Assembly: GCA_035629335.1 (NCBI GenBank)
Contig: DASPIB010000001.1
Location: forward strand, 434,001 to 498,000
DNA from: Verrucomicrobiia bacterium
GTDB taxonomy: Bacteria > Patescibacteriota > Saccharimonadia > Saccharimonadales > Saccharimonadaceae
DNA: 64,000 bases
Direction of reading: 5' to 3'
Shown: positions 1-8,839 of the stretch, in pieces
How the letters are laid out: every line of letters starts with the position of its first letter
Numbering within the stretch: the stretch's first letter is position 1
Program-made: the position numbers and the translations under genes
Notes under the pieces: generated by a model
What the model was told of the DNA's origin: nothing
Seen by the model: only the letters and a program-made list of their open reading frames with translations
Databases searched by the model: none

Positions 1-525
1 TATAGTTTGGCGATTTATTATATTGTTGTGCCAGCCGAAATTAGCTCTAACTTGGCCCGGTACGACGGCGTTCGCTATGGCCGGCGTGCCGAAGCGGCAA
101 ACCTGGCCGAACTTTATGGCCGCAGCCGCGATGAAAGCTTTGTGGATGAAAACAAACGCCGCATCATGATTGGCAGCTACGTACTTTCCAGTGGCTATTT
201 TGACGCTTATTATTTGCAGGCTCAAAAAGCCCGCACACTGCTGATTAACGAATTTAACGTGTTATTCACAAAATATGATGCGCTAATTGGGCCAGTTGCG
301 CCGACGCCAGCCTTCAAGCTGGGAGAAAATACCGAAGATCCCGTAAAAATGTATCTGGCTGACCTCATGACGGTGCCGGCTAGCTTAGCTGGCCTCCCGG
401 CGGTGAGTGTGCCAGCCGGCGTTAACAGCCAAGGCTTACCAATTGGCCTGCAGGTTATCGGTGCCCGGAAGGCTGATGCGGCAATTTTACAACTAGCGAA
501 ACAACTGACAGGAGAAAACAAGTAA
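1..525 (+). CDS. gatA: GatA, amidotransferase subunit A (5' truncated)
   Basis: This is the C-terminal 174 codons of the amidase subunit of the Asp-tRNA(Asn)/Glu-tRNA(Gln) amidotransferase. The open frame runs in from the window edge, so the gene starts upstream. Visible family features are the run containing [13 protein letters not shown], the YYLQAQKAR segment, and the closing block with [15 protein letters not shown] and [10 protein letters not shown] typical of amidase-signature enzymes. GatA releases ammonia from glutamine and feeds it to GatB. The catalytic Ser-Ser-Lys residues lie upstream of the window. Its TAA overlaps the ATG of the next gene by one base, which suggests translational coupling, and gatB follows after that small gene. 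Confidence 0.96.
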   Translation, partial: YSLAIYYIVVPAEISSNLARYDGVRYGRRAEAANLAELYGRSRDESFVDENKRRIMIGSYVLSSGYFDAYYLQAQKARTLLINEFNVLFTKYDALIGPVAPTPAFKLGENTEDPVKMYLADLMTVPASLAGLPAVSVPAGVNSQGLPIGLQVIGARKADAAILQLAKQLTGENK

Positions 526-938
526 TGGACAGCATGATTATCATAATGTTTGTAGCCATCATCTTTGTTGGTGTGCTACTTTTAGTTATTGTTGGAGCCA
601 CCCGCAAGGCACCAGCCGGAATCGACCGCGAGGCGTTTCGTAGTAAATGGCTGGCGATTGAAAAAAACGCGACTGGCGATGATTCAGCGCGTAAAATGGC
701 GATCATAAGTGCTGATACTTTAGTCGACCAGGCCCTTAAAGCCCGGCGATTTGGCGGCAACACCATGGGCGAGCGACTCAAAAGCGCCCAAAAGCAGCTC
801 AGTAACCCCAACGCAATCTGGGCAGCCCATAAATTGCGCAATCGGATTGCTCACGAAGACATCGCTATTTCTGCTATTAGCGCTCGCCAAGCCCTAAAGG
901 CCTTTAAGATCGCCCTCAAAGATCTCGGAGCGCTCTAA
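525..938 (+). CDS. small membrane-anchored HEPN-like protein
   Basis: This 137-residue protein has no confident family. Residues 4-23 form one strongly hydrophobic membrane segment, followed by a soluble, mostly helical domain. Near the C-terminus is RNRIAHE (Arg105-Asn106 ... His110), which matches the R-x4-H signature of HEPN domains, often found in RNases and toxin-like proteins; DUF4145-type proteins carry a similar motif. The start ATG overlaps the gatA stop, and gatB begins directly after its stop, so the gene is embedded in the gat operon and should be co-expressed with it. The coding call is secure. The HEPN assignment is motif-based inference, and a structural helical bundle without nuclease activity is equally possible. 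Confidence 0.85.
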   Translation: MDSMIIIMFVAIIFVGVLLLVIVGATRKAPAGIDREAFRSKWLAIEKNATGDDSARKMAIISADTLVDQALKARRFGGNTMGERLKSAQKQLSNPNAIWAAHKLRNRIAHEDIAISAISARQALKAFKIALKDLGAL

Positions 939-2390
939 ATGGTGACCGCGAATATTCTTGAACAGTACGAGCCGACTATTGGTATCGAGTGTCATGTTCA
1001 GCTAAAAACTGCCACAAAACTGTTTTCTGGTGCCGATAACGACGCCCGCGATAAAGAACCGAACACCGTCGTGAGCCCGGTTGATTTTGGCTTTCCCGGC
1101 GTGCTACCAGTACTCAACGAAGCAGCCGTAACATTGGCGATTCGTGCTGGCTTGGCCTTAAAAAGCGAGATCGCCCGCTTAAGCCGCTTTGACCGCAAGC
1201 ATTATTTTTACCCAGATCTTCCTAAAGGTTACCAGATCACTCAGATGTACCAGCCAATTATTGGCCCCGGTGTGGTCGAGGCGCCGCTGAGTGACGGGCG
1301 CAGCATTGCGGTGCGTATTCACCACGCCCATCTTGAAGAAGACGCCGGCAAACTAACGCATCCAACCGGCAAAGATTACAGCCTGGTTGATTTAAACCGG
1401 GCCGGTACGCCATTGATCGAAATAGTATCCGAGGCCGACATGCACTCTCCGGAGGAAGCCAAGGCCTACGCCCAAGAACTTTATTTGCTTATGACTTATG
1501 CGGGTGTGACGAACGGCGATTTGTATCATGGCAACATGCGCTTTGATGTTAATATTTCGGTGGCAAAAAAAAGCGCCAAAGAGTGGGGAACGCGGGCTGA
1601 GATTAAGAATTTGAACTCGTTCAGAAGTGTTGAAAAGGCTGCAGAGTTTGAATTTAAACGGCAAGTTGCACTTTTAGAACGTGGCGAGAAGGTGGTTCAG
1701 GAAACACGCGGCTGGAACGACGCCACGCTTGAAACTTTTAGTCAGCGCACTAAGGAAGACGCACAGGATTACCGTTACTTTCCTGATGCCGATATTCCAC
1801 CAGTGGTGATTTCAGAAGAGCAAATTGGAGCCGTCCGCGCTGCCATGCCAACCTTGCCTTCAGAGTACCGTGCCGCATGGCAAACGATGCAACTCGACAA
1901 TTCAGTGGTTAACGCCCTGCTGGCTTCACAGCAAAATGCTGCGGTGGTGCTTGAATTGCAAGCAAATTACGGCGATGCGACTGCACGTCGGGTTGCTTAC
2001 TGGTTTGCGAGTGCGCTAACGGACATTGAGACGTCCGAAACAACACCTACTCAGCCACAAGCCAGCTATTTCGCTGAACTCGCCGACATGGTAGAAGAAA
2101 AACAGCTGAGTTCTACTGCCGCCAAAGATGTATTTAACGAAATGTTGCGCACCAATACGCCGCCGCGCAAGATTGCCGAAGATAAAAATCTCATTCAAGA
2201 AAACGACGAAGCGGCAATTATTGCAATTGTAGAAGAAGTGCTAGCCGCACCGGGCTCACAAAAAGCACTCGACGATATCCGAAGCGGTAACGAAAAAGCC
2301 ATTGGGTTTTTGGTGGGGCAAGCCATGAAACTTTCTAAAGGCAAGGCCCATCCTGGTATTGTCCAAAAGTTGATCAAAGAAAGGATTTAG
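939..2390 (+). CDS. gatB: GatB, Asp/Glu-tRNA amidotransferase subunit B
   Basis: GatB is the kinase/transamidase subunit that activates mischarged Glu-tRNA(Gln) or Asp-tRNA(Asn) with ATP and converts it to Gln- or Asn-tRNA, using ammonia from GatA. The 483-residue length is normal. The N-terminus shows the family signature (GIECHVQLKT, then KLFSGADND), followed by HAHLEEDAGK and DLNRAGTPLIEIV, and the C-terminal GatB/YqeY tail domain ends with GKAHPGIVQKLI. It begins directly after the HEPN-like gene's stop and is followed one base later by galU. gatC is not in the window. Indirect aminoacylation is therefore expected in this organism. Confidence 0.98.
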   Translation: MVTANILEQYEPTIGIECHVQLKTATKLFSGADNDARDKEPNTVVSPVDFGFPGVLPVLNEAAVTLAIRAGLALKSEIARLSRFDRKHYFYPDLPKGYQITQMYQPIIGPGVVEAPLSDGRSIAVRIHHAHLEEDAGKLTHPTGKDYSLVDLNRAGTPLIEIVSEADMHSPEEAKAYAQELYLLMTYAGVTNGDLYHGNMRFDVNISVAKKSAKEWGTRAEIKNLNSFRSVEKAAEFEFKRQVALLERGEKVVQETRGWNDATLETFSQRTKEDAQDYRYFPDADIPPVVISEEQIGAVRAAMPTLPSEYRAAWQTMQLDNSVVNALLASQQNAAVVLELQANYGDATARRVAYWFASALTDIETSETTPTQPQASYFAELADMVEEKQLSSTAAKDVFNEMLRTNTPPRKIAEDKNLIQENDEAAIIAIVEEVLAAPGSQKALDDIRSGNEKAIGFLVGQAMKLSKGKAHPGIVQKLIKERI

Positions 2391-2391
2391 T

Positions 2392-3273
2392 ATGCAGTTG
2401 AAACGTCCAACGAAAGCTATTATTTGTGCAGCTGGCCTTGGGACCCGCTTTTTGCCGCAAACAAAAGCCATGCCGAAAGAAATGTTGCCGATTATCGACC
2501 GGCCAGTTATTCAGCTGATCGCGGAAGAAGCAGTGGCAGCTGGGGTAACCGAAATTATAATTGTAACCGGTAGTACCAAACGTGCAATAGAAGACCACTT
2601 TGACCGTTCGGATGAATTAGAAAATGAGCTGCGCCAACGCGGAAAAGACGATTTAGCCCAGCAAATAAAGCAAATCGCACAAATGGCGAACTTTGTTTAT
2701 GTACGGCAAAAAGGCAACCCAAAAGGCAATGCTCGACCAGTGTTAAACGCTGCCCACCTAATTGACGACGAAGAGCCATTTTTTGTCTTTTTTGCTGACG
2801 ATTTCTTTAGGAGCGAAGTGCCCCGGGCGATGCAGCTTTTAAAAGCTCACGAAGCCACCGGTAAGTCGGTGATTTCGCTAATTGAAGTACCAAAGAGCGA
2901 CGCCGATAAATATGGCATGGCAGCAATCACTGATAAAGTTGGTGAACGCACTTTCCGTGTTTCTGAACTGGTCGAAAAGCCCGGCCCAGAAAAAACTCCT
3001 TCGCAGTTTGCGTCGGTTGGCGGCTATTTACTTACGCCTGATATTTTGCCAATTATTGCAAAAGAAGTGCCCGGGGTTGGTGGCGAAATTACCTTAGCCG
3101 ATTCGATAAACGAACTGGCTCAAACAGATGCAGTATACGGTGAATTTATTGAAGGCGAGTGGCATGACACCGGCGACCAGCTAAAATACCTCAAAGCGGT
3201 AGTTGATACGGCTCTCACCAACGAAAAACTAGGCGCCGACTTTGAAGCCTATTTGCGTAATCGTCTCGGCTGA
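2392..3273 (+). CDS. galU: UTP-glucose-1-phosphate uridylyltransferase
   Basis: GalU makes UDP-glucose from UTP and glucose-1-phosphate, a precursor for cell-surface polysaccharide and glycolipids. The 293-residue protein starts with the nucleotidyltransferase signature AAGLGTRFLPQTKAMPKEML (residues 13-32), which binds UTP, and has the later motifs VEKPGPE, GGYLLTP and EWHDTGDQLKYLKAV of bacterial GalU. It lies one base after gatB and may be read on the same transcript. It ends in TGA, showing that TGA is a stop codon here. The assignment is firm; related RfbA-type thymidylyltransferases lack this exact N-terminal spacing. Confidence 0.97.
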   Translation: MQLKRPTKAIICAAGLGTRFLPQTKAMPKEMLPIIDRPVIQLIAEEAVAAGVTEIIIVTGSTKRAIEDHFDRSDELENELRQRGKDDLAQQIKQIAQMANFVYVRQKGNPKGNARPVLNAAHLIDDEEPFFVFFADDFFRSEVPRAMQLLKAHEATGKSVISLIEVPKSDADKYGMAAITDKVGERTFRVSELVEKPGPEKTPSQFASVGGYLLTPDILPIIAKEVPGVGGEITLADSINELAQTDAVYGEFIEGEWHDTGDQLKYLKAVVDTALTNEKLGADFEAYLRNRLG

Positions 3274-3313
3274 GCTACGCTAGATATATAACAATCGTAA
3301 AAGGAGCAAGTAT

Positions 3314-3562
3314 ATGAACTTTTTGCTTTGGATACTACTAGGTGGCATCGCTGGTTGGATTGCCTCAATCATCACCAAATCTAATGCCTCAATGGGATTG
3401 GTGGCTAATATTGTCGTTGGTATCATCGGCGCCTTCATTGGCGGTTTCTTGTTCCAAACTTTTGGTGGCCAAGATGTGACCGGCTTCAACCTATATAGCC
3501 TGCTTGTGGCAACAGTTGGTGCCGTGGTGCTGATCTGGATCATTAAAATGATCCGTCGCTAG
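3314..3562 (+). CDS. GlsB/YeaQ/YmgE-type small membrane protein
   Basis: This 82-residue hydrophobic protein resembles the transglycosylase-associated/GlsB (YeaQ, YmgE) family of stress-response membrane proteins. It has three membrane segments with small-residue motifs typical of the family: GGIAGWIAS near residue 10, GIIGAFIGGFLF near 37-48 and a C-terminal helix containing VGAVVLIWI. A clear Shine-Dalgarno (AAAGGAG) lies 9 nt before the ATG. The biochemical function of this family is unknown, despite the name. It is the first of four small envelope proteins between galU and dnaE. Confidence 0.9.
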   Translation: MNFLLWILLGGIAGWIASIITKSNASMGLVANIVVGIIGAFIGGFLFQTFGGQDVTGFNLYSLLVATVGAVVLIWIIKMIRR

Positions 3563-3568
3563 TATTGG

Positions 3569-3577
3569 TGCTATACT
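3569..3577 (+). promoter_or_regulatory. extended -10 promoter for the small-protein cluster
   Basis: TGCTATACT lies here, an extended -10 (TG-n-TATACT), 36 nt before the ATG at 3614 and followed by an A-rich leader with an AAAGGA ribosome site. No good -35 is seen, which is usual for extended -10 promoters. Confidence 0.55.
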
Positions 3578-3613
3578 GGTTATAGAAGTTAAGTTTAAAT
3601 AAAGGATCACACA

Positions 3614-3865
3614 ATGAGCGAAGCCGCGGAAGTCCTGGTAATTATACTCTCGGTGTTCTTGGCGATCTTTCTGGCGCTGGCGATCACTTTAACGATTATG
3701 CTTATTAAGGTAACGAAAAAAATCGATAAAGTTGCCGAATCTGCCCGAACGACTGCCGAACATATCGAGCGAGGCGTGATTGATATTGCTACCTTTACTT
3801 CGCCATCGTTCTTAGCTAAGTTTATTAGCCGATTATTCAGAGGCGAAAAAGATAGTACAAAATAA
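3614..3865 (+). CDS. small single-span membrane protein
   Basis: This 83-residue protein has one long hydrophobic segment (about residues 7-31) followed by a basic, helical cytoplasmic part with KVTKKIDKVAESARTTAEH. The pattern of a membrane helix plus a short amphipathic coiled region recalls DUF948-type general stress proteins, but the match is too short to be certain. It has a ribosome site (AAAGGA) and lies just upstream of the YtxH-like gene, another membrane protein with a coiled tail. Co-expression of the two is likely. No enzymatic function is suggested. Confidence 0.82.
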   Translation: MSEAAEVLVIILSVFLAIFLALAITLTIMLIKVTKKIDKVAESARTTAEHIERGVIDIATFTSPSFLAKFISRLFRGEKDSTK

Positions 3866-3885
3866 GGTAAACAAGGAGATTCTTT

Positions 3886-4200
3886 ATGGCTGGAAAAGGT
3901 AAATTTGCATTAGGAGCGGTTGTAGGCGCCGTAGCGGGTGTTATTGCAGGCTTTCTCACCGCTCCAAAATCTGGCAAGGAAACCCGACAAGATATCAAGC
4001 GCAAGGCAGGTGACTTAAAAGAAACTGCCAACGAAAAAGCGCAAGAGGTCAAGGTTAAGGCGAGTGAAACTGTCGAAAAAGTAAAGCAAAACTTCGAAGA
4101 GCATTCCGATAAAGTCATGCACCACGCGCACGATCTTAAGCAGCACGCAGCGGGTGCCGCCAAGGATGTGAAAGAAGATTTCAATAAGCGCGTTAAGTAA
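3886..4200 (+). CDS. YtxH-like membrane/coiled-coil protein
   Basis: This 104-residue protein fits the YtxH (general stress, gas-vesicle-like) family. It has a glycine/alanine-rich membrane helix (GAVVGAVAGVIAGFLTAPKSGKETR, written here only to mark residues about 9-33), where the TAPKSGKETR motif after the helix is diagnostic, and then a highly charged amphipathic coiled coil rich in K, E, A and V up to the C-terminus. A strong AAGGAG site lies 10 nt before the ATG. A hairpin follows the stop codon. The family is linked to stress in Firmicutes; its molecular role is not known. Confidence 0.88.
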   Translation: MAGKGKFALGAVVGAVAGVIAGFLTAPKSGKETRQDIKRKAGDLKETANEKAQEVKVKASETVEKVKQNFEEHSDKVMHHAHDLKQHAAGAAKDVKEDFNKRVK

Positions 4201-4213
4201 GCAATCTTAATAA

Positions 4214-4251
4214 CAAAATGCGATGTTAGAGCGATCTGATGTCGCATTTTG
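4214..4251 (+). terminator. hairpin after the YtxH gene, abutting the next ribosome site
   Basis: CAAAATGCGA (4214-4223) pairs perfectly with TCGCATTTTG (4242-4251), leaving an 18-nt loop. TTTAGGAGG follows directly, so the T-rich tail of the hairpin merges with the Shine-Dalgarno of the gene starting at 4265. It may act as a partial terminator or processing site. Confidence 0.6.
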
Positions 4252-4264
4252 TTTAGGAGGAATA

Positions 4265-4573
4265 ATGGAAAAAAAGCAGTCAACCAAACGCGAAAAAGAC
4301 GATAGCTTCATTGAAGGCATTAAAAAAGATAATACCCGTGGCGCACAACGAGAATTGCTGGAAGAGCTATTTAATGATATTTATATTCATCGTAAACAAG
4401 TCTATTTAGTCAACTTTTTTAGAGGTATTTCTTTTGGTCTTGGGAGCGTGATCGGCGGTACGTTAATTCTGGCAGCACTCTTTTGGCTCCTATCGCAACT
4501 GGTGGGCTTGCCAGTTTTAGGCGATCTTTTCAGGGGGTTTCTTGAAGCTACCAGCCGCGCGCGTGGTCAATAA
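4265..4573 (+). CDS. small membrane protein, DUF5665-like
   Basis: This protein has 102 residues from the chosen ATG. An upstream in-frame start at 4223 is rejected because it would lie within the hairpin arm, whereas the ATG at 4265 has AGGAGG at a good distance. It has a charged N-terminal half (residues 1-35), then FFRGISFGLGSVIGGTLILAALFWLLSQLV as one long or two short membrane spans, and a short tail. The layout resembles DUF5665 membrane proteins; that name is from memory and unverified. It closes the cluster of small envelope genes before dnaE. Confidence 0.83.
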   Translation: MEKKQSTKREKDDSFIEGIKKDNTRGAQRELLEELFNDIYIHRKQVYLVNFFRGISFGLGSVIGGTLILAALFWLLSQLVGLPVLGDLFRGFLEATSRARGQ

Positions 4574-4577
4574 CACA

Positions 4578-4607
4578 TTGGCGACCGGGCAGCATAGTTG
4601 CTATAAT
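4578..4607 (+). promoter_or_regulatory. dnaE promoter
   Basis: TTGGCG (4578-4583) and TATAAT (4602-4607) are separated by 18 nt, with TGC directly before the -10 (extended -10). The expected start point is near 4614, giving a leader of about 30 nt that contains the GGAGGGG ribosome site of dnaE. Confidence 0.75.
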
Positions 4608-4645
4608 AAGGCTAAGTAAAGGTGATTTGGAGGGGATTCTGACTA

Positions 4646-7600
4646 ATGCAGGCTGAATTGAAGCCGTCTGATTATGTGCATCTGCATAATCACACGCATC
4701 ACAGTCTTCTTGATGGTTTGACCAAGGTTGACGAGTTGGTTACCCGAGTAAAAGAGCTCGGCATGGAAGCCGTTGCCATGACCGATCACGGGACGCTTTC
4801 GGGTGCCATTGAATTTTATAAAGCCTGCAAAGACCAGGGCGTAAAACCAATTATTGGTATTGAAACCTACGTCGCGGCCCGCACAATCCACGACCGCGAC
4901 CCTGCCAAAGATAAAGCCCGTTATCATTTAATTTTGCTCGCTATGAACAATACGGGCTATCAAAACTTAATGAAGCTTTCGAGCACCGCTAATCTTGAAG
5001 GCATGTACTACAAGCCGCGGGTTGACCACAATCTGCTTGAAAAATACAACGAAGGAATAATTGCCTTAAGCGCCTGTGCTGGTGGCGAATTGGGCGAAAA
5101 CTTGCGCGCCGGTAATTACGATGAAGCTAAGCGCATCGCTGAGTGGTACAAATCGATTTTTGGTGATCGTTATTATCTTGAAATGCAAGACCACGGTCAC
5201 CCTGAGGCACCGAAGTCGTGGGATGAGCAGATCAAAATCAACGAAGGGTTGATGCGACTTTCTAAAGAACTCGACATTCCTGGCGTTGTTACTTGCGATG
5301 CCCACTACCTTGATGAAGGTGATACCGATGCCCATGAAGTGCTGCTCTGTGTCGGTACGGGTGCCTATTTAAGCGATGAAAACCGAATGAGCTTGAAGGA
5401 TTTTCACCTACACGTCACCGATCCCCGCGAGCTAATTAGCCGCTGGGGCGAGGATCACCCAGAATATATTTCAAATGCTAAAGCAATCGCCGATCGCTGC
5501 AATGTCGAGATTGAGCTGGGTGGCATTTTAATTCCAACCTTTCCTACTCCCGAAGGCTACAGTGAAAAAACTTATCTGGATGAATTAGTCTGGCAGGGTA
5601 TTGCCTGGCGCTATGGCGGTACCACAAAGGATGCCGCTGGGGCGCTATCGATTGAGCAAGCTCGCCAAACAGTCGGTGAAGCAGTAGTCGAACGCGTGGA
5701 ATATGAGCTCGGTATCATTGATAAAATGGGCTTCAATGGCTATTTCTTGATTATTTGGGACTTTATTAACTGGGGAAAGAACCAAGGGATTATTTTTGGC
5801 CCGGGCCGCGGTTCGGCTGCCGGTTCGATTATTGCCTACGCCTTAAACATCACCGATCTGGACCCGTTAAAATATGATTTGCTCTTTGAGCGTTTCTTGA
5901 ACCCCGACCGAATTTCGATGCCTGATATCGATATCGACATCCAGGATACCCGCCGCGACGAGGTGATTCAGTATTGTGCTCGCAAATATGGTGACGCCCG
6001 CGTGGCCAACATTGTGACTTTTGGTAAAATGGCCGCCCGAGCAGCCGTGCGCGATGTTGCCCGCGTATTACAGGTGCCCTATAGCGACGCCGACCGACTA
6101 GCAAAGCTCATCCCGGCGCCGGTACAAGGCCGTCACATTCCTTTGAAAGTTAGCATTGAGCAAGATCCAGACTTAAAGCGCGAATACGAAACGAATCCAA
6201 CCGCCAAACAGGTGATCGATTTTGCTATGCGTCTTGAAGGCACCAACCGTTCGCACGGTATTCATGCCGCCGGTGTGGTGATCGCACCGGATGAAATTGT
6301 AAAATTTGCACCGCTTGAAATGGCCCAAAAAGGTGTGGTTTCTACGCAGTACCCAATGGGTCCGGTTGAAGAACTGGGCCTCCTAAAAATGGACTTTTTA
6401 GGGCTATCGAACTTATCAATTATTAATAATGCCCAGCGAATCATTAAGCGGGTGTACGGCGCCGATATTGACCTTTCGTCTTTGCCGCTCGACGACCAAA
6501 AAACCTATGAATTATTCCAGCGCGGCGATACCACCGGCGTGTTCCAGCTTGAATCGGCTGGCATGAAACGCTATTTGCGTGAATTAAAGCCCACCGTGTT
6601 TGAAGATATCATTGCGATGGTGGCTCTTTATCGCCCTGGGCCAATGCAGTTTATCGATACTTTTATTCGCCGCAAGCACGGTGAAGAAGAAATTACCTAT
6701 TTGCATCCAAAAATGGAAAATGCTCTGGCCAGCACCTATGGTGTATTGGTGTACCAAGAGCAGTTTATGCAGATATCCAAGGATCTCTCTGGCTTTACCG
6801 GCGGTCAGGCCGACACGCTTCGTAAAGCGGTCGGTAAGAAAAAAATCGATCTCATGATGAAGGTAAAACCGGAGTTTATTGAGGGGGCGGTTAAGCATAG
6901 TGATGCCGACCCGGCGATGGCAGAAAAATTCTGGGGACAGCTAGAAGAATTCGCTAACTACTGTTTTAACAAGAGTCATGCGGCTTGTTACGCCTTAATT
7001 TCGTATTGGACGGCTTACTTAAAGGCGCATTACCCGGATGCCTTCATGGCGGCACTGATGACCAGCGACCAAGACGATATTGACCGACTGGCTATTGAAA
7101 TCACCGAGTGCAAGCACATGGGTATAAAAGTGTTATCGCCCGATGTCAATGAAAGTTTTGTTGAGTTTGGTGTGGTGAAAGACAAGCAGCAGATCCGTTT
7201 TGGCATGGCGGCCGTCAAAGGCGTTGGTGTATCGGCGGTAGAAGAAATCTTGCGAGCGCGCGAACTCGACGGGCCATTTAAGAGCGTTGAGGATTTTGCC
7301 AAGCGTGTCAGCACTAGCAAAGTTAACCGACGAGTGTGGGAATCGCTTATTAAGGCCGGTGCGTTTGATCGAATGGGTGATCGGTCGGACTTATTATTTA
7401 ATCTCGATACTATCCTTAGCTTTGCGAGTAAGCTCCAGAAAGAAGCTCTCAGCGGGCAAACCGATTTGTTCAGCAGCCTGATTGGCGAGGCGGTAATGCC
7501 GAGTGTTAAAATTGAGCCTGCCCCCACGAAGTATTCAGAAAAAGAACAGCTAACGTGGGAGCGCGATTTGCTCGGGCTGTACCTCAGTGCGCACCCGCTT

Positions 7601-8329
7601 GATAAATACGACGCCTATTTCCAGGAACAAACTATGCCCCTTACCGAGCTAAAGCCCGAGCTTGATGGCAAAACGGCTATTGTCGGCGGCGTTATTACCA
7701 CCGTTCGGACAATCCTGACAAAAAGTGGCACAAAGATGGCTTTTGTGGGCGTTGAGGATAAAAACGGCGAAGGCGAGGTGATTGTTTTCCCAAACTTGTA
7801 TGAAGAAGTAGGCGCCAAACTGCAGCAGGACGCGGTGGTTCGGGTAAAAGGCAAGGTGAATGCCCGAGATCGTGAGGGCAACATGCTCAGTGAAGCGAAG
7901 ATTATCGCCGATGAAGTCATGATTATTACCGAAGAAGAGCTCGATAGCTACGAGGCCACTGGCGAAAAAATGAAGGCGCCAAAAGCCGCACCGGCAGCGC
8001 AGAATAACCGGGGTGGTTTTCGTAAAACTGCCACCGCTACCGCAGTAAAAACAGCGCCACCAAAAAGCGATGCCCCACCAGTGACGTACAAACCACTCGA
8101 GACTACCATTCGTAAGCTCTATGTGCATATCAAGAACCCCGACGATCAAGACAGCTTGCTTAAAATGAAACAAGCTCTCAATGGCTATCCTGGTACCAGC
8201 GAAGTCGTGCTGGTGCTCGGCGAAGATAAAAAGTCAGCTATTCGCTTGCCGTTTAAAACCGATCCTACTCCAGAACTCACTACGCACCTCTCGGCAATTT
8301 ATGGCGAGAACTGTGTGATAGTCAAGTAA
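4646..8329 (+). CDS. dnaE: DNA polymerase III alpha subunit
   Basis: This is the catalytic subunit of the replicative polymerase, 1,227 residues. The N-terminal PHP domain begins with HNHTHHSLLDG (residues 13-23) and TDHGTLSG, so metal-binding histidines are kept and PHP-based proofreading is possible. The polymerase core shows GPGRGSAAGS and PDIDIDIQD with the catalytic aspartates near residue 430. A helix-hairpin-helix region, an OB-fold part (residues about 1000-1080, VGGVITTVRTILTKSG) and a C-terminal tail follow. A lysine/alanine-rich linker at about 1110-1150 is low complexity. The ATG has GGAGGGG 11 nt upstream. No separate epsilon subunit or PolC is seen in the window. Confidence 0.98.
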   Translation: MQAELKPSDYVHLHNHTHHSLLDGLTKVDELVTRVKELGMEAVAMTDHGTLSGAIEFYKACKDQGVKPIIGIETYVAARTIHDRDPAKDKARYHLILLAMNNTGYQNLMKLSSTANLEGMYYKPRVDHNLLEKYNEGIIALSACAGGELGENLRAGNYDEAKRIAEWYKSIFGDRYYLEMQDHGHPEAPKSWDEQIKINEGLMRLSKELDIPGVVTCDAHYLDEGDTDAHEVLLCVGTGAYLSDENRMSLKDFHLHVTDPRELISRWGEDHPEYISNAKAIADRCNVEIELGGILIPTFPTPEGYSEKTYLDELVWQGIAWRYGGTTKDAAGALSIEQARQTVGEAVVERVEYELGIIDKMGFNGYFLIIWDFINWGKNQGIIFGPGRGSAAGSIIAYALNITDLDPLKYDLLFERFLNPDRISMPDIDIDIQDTRRDEVIQYCARKYGDARVANIVTFGKMAARAAVRDVARVLQVPYSDADRLAKLIPAPVQGRHIPLKVSIEQDPDLKREYETNPTAKQVIDFAMRLEGTNRSHGIHAAGVVIAPDEIVKFAPLEMAQKGVVSTQYPMGPVEELGLLKMDFLGLSNLSIINNAQRIIKRVYGADIDLSSLPLDDQKTYELFQRGDTTGVFQLESAGMKRYLRELKPTVFEDIIAMVALYRPGPMQFIDTFIRRKHGEEEITYLHPKMENALASTYGVLVYQEQFMQISKDLSGFTGGQADTLRKAVGKKKIDLMMKVKPEFIEGAVKHSDADPAMAEKFWGQLEEFANYCFNKSHAACYALISYWTAYLKAHYPDAFMAALMTSDQDDIDRLAIEITECKHMGIKVLSPDVNESFVEFGVVKDKQQIRFGMAAVKGVGVSAVEEILRARELDGPFKSVEDFAKRVSTSKVNRRVWESLIKAGAFDRMGDRSDLLFNLDTILSFASKLQKEALSGQTDLFSSLIGEAVMPSVKIEPAPTKYSEKEQLTWERDLLGLYLSAHPLDKYDAYFQEQTMPLTELKPELDGKTAIVGGVITTVRTILTKSGTKMAFVGVEDKNGEGEVIVFPNLYEEVGAKLQQDAVVRVKGKVNARDREGNMLSEAKIIADEVMIITEEELDSYEATGEKMKAPKAAPAAQNNRGGFRKTATATAVKTAPPKSDAPPVTYKPLETTIRKLYVHIKNPDDQDSLLKMKQALNGYPGTSEVVLVLGEDKKSAIRLPFKTDPTPELTTHLSAIYGENCVIVK

Positions 8330-8332
8330 GTT

Positions 8333-8833
8333 CTACTGAGTTCTGAAGGCGTACAAGGCGATGCCGCAAGCGACACTGACATTAAAAGATTCTTTTTTGC
8401 CAAGCATCGGAATTTCCAGCAAGCTATCACACTGGGCACGAAGCCCCGGCTCGATACCGGCAACTTCTTCACCCAGAAGGATGGCGGTGGGCCCAGTGGG
8501 TGAAAAATTTTGTAGCGGCCGGCTCTTTTCATCTTGTTCAAGGCCAATGATGGTATAGCCGCCGTGCTTCAAGCTCGTTAACAAGCCGTCGATATCGCGG
8601 TAGGCTTCAAACGGTACCAGTTCTTCGGCGCCAAGAGCGGTTTTGCTAATTTGAGCAGTGATTTTTTCGGTGATGTGGGGTAGGCGTAGGTCCTGCGGGG
8701 TGGCTGGGTAAGGCGTATAGCCGCCAAGGTAAATTTTCTTAATCCCAAAACCTTCGGCGGTGCGAAAAATAGCACCAACGTTATGGGTCGAGCGGATATT
8801 ATGCGCTATTAAAACCAGCGGGTAATCATTCAT
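8333..8833 (-). CDS. SPOUT (TrmH/SpoU) RNA methyltransferase
   Basis: This 166-residue protein is a minimal SpoU-family AdoMet-dependent RNA 2'-O-methyltransferase. The three SPOUT motifs are present: NIRSTHNVGAIFRTAEGFG (residues 12-30), AILLGEEVAGI near 138 and IPMLGKKESFNVSVACGIAL at the C-terminus, which builds the knotted cofactor site. There is no N-terminal substrate-recognition extension, so the RNA target (a tRNA wobble base as for TrmL, or G18 or rRNA) cannot be read from sequence. It converges with dnaE and diverges from the pilB-like gene. The only -10 box lies 6 nt before the ATG, so it is probably leaderless. Confidence 0.92.
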   Translation of the reverse strand: MNDYPLVLIAHNIRSTHNVGAIFRTAEGFGIKKIYLGGYTPYPATPQDLRLPHITEKITAQISKTALGAEELVPFEAYRDIDGLLTSLKHGGYTIIGLEQDEKSRPLQNFSPTGPTAILLGEEVAGIEPGLRAQCDSLLEIPMLGKKESFNVSVACGIALYAFRTQ

Positions 8834-8839
8834 ACCTCT

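Noticed and set aside
7030-8173. two minus-strand open frames of 165 and 174 codons
   Set aside because: Both lie within dnaE and overlap each other; their compositions are typical of reverse-strand shadows.
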